A stretch of 64,000 nt of DNA. It comes from Laetiporus sulphureus 93-53. Its lineage: Eukaryota; Basidiomycota; Agaricomycetes; Polyporales; Laetiporaceae. The position numbers were made by a program, and so were the translations under genes. Under the pieces are notes generated by a model, which was given only the letters and a program-made list of their open reading frames with translations, did no database searches and was not told the origin of the DNA. Positions 62,841-64,000 of the stretch are shown here, in pieces (the stretch's first letter is position 1; the number at the start of each line of letters is the position of its first letter). The stretch covers positions 3,358 to 67,357 of the forward strand of contig NW_024468554.1 of the NCBI RefSeq assembly GCF_001632365.1, given 5' to 3'.

Positions 62841-64000
62841 ATGCGGATAGAGACAGGTGAAACTTCATGTCTCGAACGGCATAACACTTTGCCTAACACT
62901 TGTCACCCTTCATCAGCGGCAGGATTCTTTGCCGCCTTTGTGGCGTTCGTCCTCTACAAGCTCTGTGTCCTTGTCATCAAGGCCCGGTCTTCACCGCTGC
63001 GTTCTTTACCAGGGCCTCCGAGTCCTAGTTGGATTTATGGAAATTTGCGTCAAATATTTACGACCGGAAGTGTCCGTATGCAAGAGATTTGGGTGGAACG
63101 TTATGGCGAGACTATTAGGTACAAGGGATGGCTTAACGTCAGTTTAATCTGTTCATATTCATTGAGGTAGGCTCACTGTCTTTTCGACACGCAGCAAGAC
63201 TACCTCTACACGATTGACACTAAAGCTTTGAGTCATATTCTCAGTCATTCTAACGACTACCAGAAGCCGGAGCTCGCCAGATTCATGATATCTGAGGTCA
63301 TTGGCGAAGGTATGCATTGATGAGCTTTTTACTCACATTTGAACGCAATTTTATGGACCGTTCGACAGGAGTAGTAGTAATGGAAGGTCAGTATCATCCA
63401 TCCTGCCAAAGATGACGAGCTGAGAAGCATTTAGGAGAACGGCATCGTAAACAGGTCAGTCAAGTTCAGATGAGATCCTTTACGTGAGATAGACTCATTG
63501 TCTTCATGTTAATAGAGACGGATCTTGGTAAGCAAACCCTCGCACCAGTGACTGCTGTTTACCGAGGTAGCATCCGCAGAATCCGGCATTTGGGCCAGCT
63601 CAGCTTAGAGGCTTCACCGAAATATTCATAGACAAGGCCATTCAGGTACGGAATACCCGGCATTCTGTGTGTCTTCATTGTTCATAGGCACAATTATCGT
63701 CAGCTGCGCAACATGTGGCTCAACGAGCTCTCTGAACATGGACAAGGCGTCCGGATTGACGTGATGAGCGGATTAAACAAAATGACACTCGATGCCATGG
63801 GTGCTGCAGGTGATCTCTCCCTTTTCCTCATCTGTATCTACGTATGAGCTGAGCGACGCTTCAAGGATTCAATTACGATTTGGACATATTGCGCCCCGAC
63901 GGGAAACCTAATGAGCTTGCTGATGCTTTCCAGGCTATTTTTGGCCCTCCGACTGGCAAGCCGGCGGTGTTTACTGTGCTTCGTTTCCTATTTCCTCCTC
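62841..64000 (+). CDS. Cytochrome P450 monooxygenase (P450-2), cut by the window end
   Basis: The 5' half of a P450 starts at ATG 62841 with a membrane anchor ([18 protein letters not shown]) and hinge [19 protein letters not shown]. Exon 1 ends at 63137; the next begins at 63195 ([20 protein letters not shown]). It is followed by micro-exons for VVVME, RHRKQ and the 12-base RRIL exon (63516-63527), then [16 protein letters not shown] and [20 protein letters not shown]. Each piece has a counterpart in P450-1 ([12 protein letters not shown] is identical), and the intron positions agree, so the two genes are recent paralogs in opposite orientation. The heme-binding end lies beyond base 64000. 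No break is seen in the part present. Confidence 0.9.

Overview
The window looks like a gene-dense piece of a mushroom-forming basidiomycete (Agaricomycetes) nuclear genome. Nearly every recognisable gene is split by many introns of about 45-65 bases with GT-AG borders. Several families are typical of that group: a DUF6589 relic, DUF6533 seven-helix membrane proteins, a Crinkler-like protein, a membrane-anchored copper radical oxidase and micro-exon-rich P450s. The copper radical oxidase and the P450 pair would fit a wood- or litter-decaying fungus; that is an inference. No rRNA, tRNA, CRISPR or bacterial-type operon was seen.

Layout. 1-4.9 kb: decayed mobile-element-like DNA, including a DUF6589 gene broken by two stop codons and a frameshift. 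5.1-5.8 kb: BNA1 (kynurenine pathway). 6.2-6.8 kb: a small Gln/Gly-rich protein gene. 7.6-17.5 kb: three intact Old Yellow Enzyme (OYE) genes around RAD17; two of them form a tandem duplication. 18.8-22.4 kb: an unknown basic protein and a LanC-like protein. 25.4-27.9 kb: copper radical oxidase. 28.5-31.7 kb: IES6 and UTP7 in divergent orientation. 31.9-39.3 kb: two membrane-protein genes of different families and a decayed relative of the second. 41.6-50.5 kb: an unknown gene, MCM10, a Crinkler-type three-domain protein and UBA2. 51.1-53.7 kb: an unknown gene and a Gly-rich protein related to the 6.2 kb gene by its C-terminus. 56.7-64 kb: two related cytochrome P450 genes flanking another DUF6533 gene; the second P450 runs off the end.

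How the genes relate. Housekeeping genes for the checkpoint (RAD17), replication initiation (MCM10), SUMO activation (UBA2), chromatin remodelling (IES6) and ribosome biogenesis (UTP7) are interleaved with lineage-specific, duplicated genes (OYE, P450, membrane proteins, Crinkler). The housekeeping genes look intact. The variable families show tandem copies, non-canonical GC-AG introns and pseudogenes. Exon models were built by hand from reading frames, splice borders and family conservation, without transcripts.
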